DNA from: Anagrus nilaparvatae
Taxonomy: Eukaryota; Arthropoda; Insecta; Hymenoptera; Mymaridae
Length of the DNA stretch: 64,000 nucleotides
Assembly: GCA_022575985.1 (NCBI GenBank)
Contig: JAKSXM010000156.1
Span: 2,728,001 to 2,792,000 of the forward strand
Reading direction: 5' to 3'
Shown here: piece after piece, positions 59,590 to 64,000 of the stretch
How positions within the stretch are numbered: position 1 is the stretch's first letter
How the letters are laid out: each line of letters begins with the position of its first letter
The notes under the pieces: model-generated
What the model was told of the DNA's origin: nothing
What the model saw: only the letters and a program-made list of their open reading frames with translations
Database searches by the model: none
Program-made: the position numbers and the translations under genes

Positions 59590-62500
59590 TTAAATTGGTT
59601 TATTTTTTGAATCGACTGTATCGTTGCTGATTTTTAAAACTTCAGTTTCCAAATTATTGTTTAAAATTTGTTTTTTTCTGAAAATCAAAAAAATAAATTT
59701 TTAGTATGGAAATTACATTAGTATTTTAATAATAAAAAAAACCTATCGCACAAAAATCAATAAAAATAAAAAATTGTTTGTTTGTCATAGCCTAATTAGG
59801 TAAAAGTTAATGTAAAAGTCAAGCAAATTTCAGGTAAGTAAATAAATGAAACTTACAACCCAAATTTTTCTCCATCTTGAATAGTTTCTGGAAGTTTTTT
59901 ATTTAAAGTTTCAGGTAATAACAGAGACAATGATCCTCCAATAAGTGAGCAAATCCCAAAGATTAAAAATGGCAACGGGGTCCAAATATTTGCCTAAAAA
60001 TTTGTTAAAGTATTTAATTCTACAAGGATGCAATTGATTATGACGTAATGAATTACTTTTTCTATTATTTTTAAATAAACAAATTTCATATTCAATATAA
60101 TCATAATTATCATCATAACGGGGATTTATAGAAATATTCTTAAGAATAGAAAATTCTTACCAGATAATTAATGTACGGAGCAATTACTCCACTAAATCGA
60201 GCAACGGTCGAACTTGCCCCGAGACCGACATTTCTAATAACTGTGGGAAATTGTTCAGCAGTGAATACATAAATTGTACCGTAAGATGCAGTTATTACCA
60301 TCTTAGCTATCATAACTAAAGTCACCATTAACCAAGGCATATCTATTAAACAATTTTTTTTAGTTAATTAAATTGTAAAATTTTTGTTAAAAATGTTAAT
60401 TAAAACATTAATGTTATTTACTTGAAGGAATAAAAGGTGTAGCCATTAAGCATAAACCAGAAGCAACCATACTTCCACATAAAATAACTTTTCTACCCCA
60501 TTTATTTAGCATTATCATTAGAAATGTATAAGCTGGTATTTCTACTAATCCACTTAAAACAAAATTAATGTAAATATTGCCACCTAAACTTGCTACGTTC
60601 CACGATAGTCCATAATAAGTACCACTATTTACAAACCTATTTTGTTAAAATAAAAAATAATTAAATTATACAAATTTAGATATTGGGATTAGTTTAAATG
60701 CATTTTAAACTTAATTTTTTAATTAATTTTCATAAATTGCAAATTTTTTTAATATTTCGACATTTTAATGATTAGGTTTATTTATTTTGAATTAATTTAA
60801 GTAATTGATCGACCTTTTTGGGCTTAAATTTTTTTTTCTCGAAAATTTTAATCCAACTTTATGTTTTTAGGTTTATATTTTAGTGGAAAATATTAGTCAA
60901 CTACTTGTATTTTTTTGCATACTTTTTTGATTATTTGAAAATCTACCTTAAAAATATCTATTTTAATTTTTTGACAACTCTAATTTGGATTTCGGTAGAT
61001 AAAAAAAAGTGCTTTTTACACATGCATTCTCCTTCCCAAAAATACAAAAATTAATTATTTTTTTAATTATAAAAATTCAGATATATTAATTTAAATGCGA
61101 TTTAATTATTAGTTGAAATTTGTTAATCACAGTACAATTAACAATGATTATAATTTAATTTTGTTAATAAATACCAGTTAAAAAATATTAAAAGACTTTT
61201 TCTTCTCAGATTAGGATATCTCATTAAATCAAACCCAGATGCTTTCTTTTTATCAGGTATACTATCAAGTTCTGTTTCTTCTAAAAGAGAATCTAAAGTG
61301 CTGTCATTAATTTTCACACCATTTTCATAAGAAGCTTTTTTTAAAATTTCTTTTACTTCAGCAGTTCTGCCTTTTGTTAATAACCAACGAGCTGATTCTG
61401 GAATAAACCTAAAAATTAAAAACTTTTAATTTTATTTGTCGAATATTTATAATTTGCTGAAAGATTATTAGACTGATTTTAGTATTTAAAAACATTAAAT
61501 AGTATATTAAGTATCAAGGGTGCAACTGTTTTGTCACTAGCGTGCTTCACCGAGTGAAGCGCTAGTGATTACGCCAGTACCAAAATTTTTGCGCCCTTGA
61601 TGCTTGCTATACTATCTAAAACAAAACCCTTAAATATTTAAATTGCGAATAAAAGAAAATTTATTTTATAATATAAAAAAGAATTTTACCACCAATAAAA
61701 AACAAAAAGTATACTGGGTAATGTCAATGCAAGTTGTAACATCCTCCAATCAGTTAAATAATATGCAAAACCAGCTGTCATAATATATCCTGCAGTAAAG
61801 AACATTTGACAACCAGTAGCAGCAATCGGACGTATTTTAGGACCAACCATTTCCAGCGCTAAATTATTTTCAAAAAAAAATTTTTATTTTAAATGTTAAT
61901 ATTTAAGTAATTTAAAAACTTTCTTTCATTTATTACCAATAACATATGCAACAAGAAATAATCCACTAGTAGTTGAACCGACAATAGCTCGAAAAATCAT
62001 ATAAGACACAATATCAGGCGAAATTGCTACCAAAACTCCACCCACCAGCTGTATGAATAAGTTTAGAAAAAAAATTGGACGTCGTCCATATTTATCTGAT
62101 AAAGCTCCAAAAATAGTCGAACCTAACATAACTCCTATCATAAATACTGCATCACTGGTAGCTGTTAAATATGATCTATCGCACACTAAATCCCACTATA
62201 AAATAGAATAAACTTTAAATCATTAAATTTGAAACAAACTTTTACATCAATAAAAAAATATATGATAATACTAACATCAGACGATGTTGTACGAATATAA
62301 ATACTTCTATCATAAACGTATGATTTACATTTTTCTATTTTTTTAAAACTATTTGAATTATTTACATATTGATCACATTGTGACCAAGAATTTTTTCCAG
62401 TATCCCATGGATAATTTACATTCATTACATTTTCACGCAAATAATATGTTGCATTTAATAAATTTTCATTTGGCAAAAGACATCTGCAATTTAAAATGAT

Positions 62501-62826
62501 TAGTTAAATAATAATTGCTGTATAGGCTGGATGTTTGCTATAAAACGAATAAAAAAAATTTTAGCAAACTTCGAAATGTCTGAAAAATATTTAGCCTTTT
62601 AGGCTCTAAGGAGAAAAAAATCTTTAAATCTTAAAAAACCTACTTATACATAATTAAATTATTTAATAATAAATAAAATTTACCTTGAGTTCAATTTTGC
62701 ATTTAGAAAAACTCCAGCAAGTTTATGAAAAGCACAAGAAATTGCTGGCAAGCATAAAAGAAAATAGATTCTTTTTTGATATGAGCCGAATTCGCCCATT
62801 TTTTTTATCACATCATCATAAGCCAT
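59590..62826 (-). CDS. SLC22-type organic cation transporter
   Basis: Major-facilitator transporter of the organic cation/carnitine (SLC22, Orct-like) group in the plasma membrane. Nine exons: 62826-62684, 62483-62276, 62195-61937, 61858-61690, 61408-61175, 60636-60422, 60342-60161, 59993-59857 and 59677-59590, giving about 544 residues, the usual SLC22 size. The N terminus (MGEFGSYQKRIYFLLCLPAI) forms helix 1, followed by the large extracellular loop with several Cys and N-x-T/S sites, then WDLVCDRSYL. The MFS signature between helices 2 and 3 is GALSDKYGRRPIF. The PESARWLLTKGR loop and TAEQFPTVIRNVGLG are family hallmarks, and the cytoplasmic tail follows LLPETLNKKLPETI. The substrate cannot be inferred. 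The start is the first methionine of exon 1. Confidence 0.93.
61500..61616. repeat. Short hairpin element, family B copy 2
   Basis: Lies in intron 4 of the transporter. Left half TAGTATATTAAGTATCAAGG...gtgcaactgttttgtcactagcg and right half cgctagtgattacgcc...gcgcccttgatgcttgctatacta pair over almost the whole length, with a small inner hairpin TGCTTCACCGAGTGAAGC at the centre. It shares its left end with the copy at 48227-48336. Confidence 0.65.
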
Positions 62827-63440
62827 TTTTAAAATATTTTGTATTATTAAGACAAATACAAAAAAATTTCTAAAAATTTAATAATCAAATTTTATTTAAA
62901 ACTTTTCATGTATTGTTCAAGGTATTATTAATATCAGATTGTATGAGGGAGAACTCGTGATACCAAACATTCAAACTCTTTCTCAGATTAAAATTCCTGA
63001 TTTGACTCATATTTTGTAAAAAAAATATAAGGATTTTGTGATTCACATAAAATTTATTTTATTGGTGCTTAAATTTATGTGTATTTTTTTGAAATAAAAT
63101 TCTTATACAATTTTTTTAGGCAAGTTTTAAAAAGTACTAATTTATTGATGAAAAATATTTTTTACGAAATATATGAAAATATTTGTTGTAATTTTTTCTC
63201 TTTAAAATTATCTTTGATGCTGTTGATTTTGGAAAAATACTAATTGAATGAAAATATTGGTTTAAATTAAATAACATTTAATTAAAAATTATATAAAAAT
63301 TTCTTTTTACAGCGCTAAAATTTTATATCGGAGATCACGTAAGAATGCATAATAAGGTACTCGAACCAGTACCTGAACGATCGTTCAGATTTTGATTTTT
63401 CGCATAATCTGTATTAGCTTAAAATAAAACTGATGAATTG
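62827..63440. other. Upstream flank of the transporter
   Basis: About 600 bases that should contain the promoter of the transporter. AT-rich apart from a half-copy of the 6486-6896 element at about 63353-63400 (AAGGTACTCGAACCAGTACC, then TGAACGATCGTT). No gene seen. Confidence 0.4.
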
Positions 63441-64000
63441 CTCCAGTCAAAATGCGGGTTTGGTTGTATAGTTTCTGTCCACCACCAGATTTGATCTAGT
63501 ATAAGTTTTTTGGGTCGCTGATCACGAAAATCAGGGACTTTTCTATGAGAAATTGGGGTTTCACCCTTAAATTGGCCAAAACTACCCCTAAAAAGAGCAT
63601 TTTCGCTGTATTCACTCTAAGCCTTTGAAATTTGGTATATGAGGGTGTTTTGGGTCACTGATCATGAATATTGAGGTACTTTTTATGAAAAATTAGACCT
63701 CCATCCTTAAATTAGCCAAAAATACCCCTAAAAACGGCATTTTTGCTGCATTCACTGTAGCCCTTGGAGGTTTGATTTTTCATAAAAAATACCTCAATAT
63801 TCGTGATCAGCCACTCAATATTCGTGATCAGCCACTCAAAAAACCCCCGTATACCAAATTTTAAAGGCTTAGAATGAATATAGTGAAAATTCCATTTTTA
63901 GGGGTAGTTTTTGCCAATTTAAGGATGAAGTCCCATTTTTTCATAGAAAAGACACTGATTTTCGTGATCAGCGACCCAAGAAATCTATACTAGATCAAAT
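63441..64000. repeat. TIR element, family A copy 3 (runs off the window)
   Basis: Begins CTCCAGTCAAAATGCGGGTT as in copy 1 and continues with the same internal phrases (GGGTCGCTGATCACGAAA near 63512, GGGTCACTGATCATGAATA near 63651), then turns around near 63780 into the inverted half. Within the inverted half 'tattcgtgatcagccactca' is duplicated in tandem at about 63797-63838. The far terminus is outside the window. Confidence 0.75.

Noticed and set aside
60140..60340. Start of the transporter at the methionine of MPWLMV
   Set aside because: It is an internal exon of the nine-exon gene; upstream exons join in phase.
1..64000. tRNA, rRNA or snRNA genes
   Set aside because: I looked for tRNA T-loop (GGTTCGAATC-like) and U6-like signals and found no convincing match; a dedicated search could still find one.

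Overview
The window looks like nuclear DNA of an insect, most likely a hymenopteran and quite possibly a parasitoid wasp. The base composition is very AT-rich, the genes have introns with GT..AG borders, and intergenic DNA is full of inverted-repeat elements. The gene set includes PMS1, Artemis, CDCA7 and SWI5; PMS1, Artemis and CDCA7 are, as far as I recall, absent from Drosophila. The order call rests on gene content and composition, not on a search. All exon models were built by eye from frame continuity, splice sites and remembered family motifs.

Layout. 1-5.1 kb: two inverted-repeat elements and AT-rich DNA. 5.1-20.3 kb (+): membrane-anchored 5'-nucleotidase, seven coding exons, with an 11.5 kb second intron holding at least six TIR elements. 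21.2-22.7 kb (+): OSCP1. 24.4-23.0 kb (-): MECR. 31.2-24.9 kb (-): PMS1 with an HMG box; one intron holds a near-perfect palindromic element nested in an older one. 31.7-32.5 kb (+): GATAD1. 33.9-33.2 kb (-): AP-3 sigma. 38.3-35.0 kb (-): eEF1 delta. 40.3-39.1 kb (-): single-exon Artemis. 42.8-41.8 kb (-): CDCA7. 43.5-47.1 kb (+): NHLRC2, whose first intron contains a complete intronless SWI5 on the same strand. 62.8-59.6 kb (-): an SLC22-type transporter of nine exons.

The stretch 47.7-54.3 kb is accessory in character. It has the two halves of a LINE ORF1 in the same orientation at its borders. Between them lie a small unrecognised gene with a tiny first exon, a broken virus-derived reading frame (possibly dsRNA-virus capsid-like), a decayed ORF with in-frame TGA codons, and a small cysteine-rich EB-type membrane protein gene. 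From 55.0 to 57.2 kb there is a large fold-back element whose ends are arrays of a short self-complementary motif.

Functionally the core of the window is housekeeping: purine nucleotide salvage at the cell surface, mitochondrial fatty-acid synthesis, translation elongation, vesicle coat assembly, and a local concentration of genome-maintenance genes (mismatch repair, end joining, recombination, methylation-linked chromatin remodelling). These lie in divergent or convergent pairs with short spacers. The most interesting points are the SWI5-in-NHLRC2 arrangement, the virus-derived insertion inside what may be a split LINE, and the families of long-armed palindromic elements, none of which shows a complete transposase.
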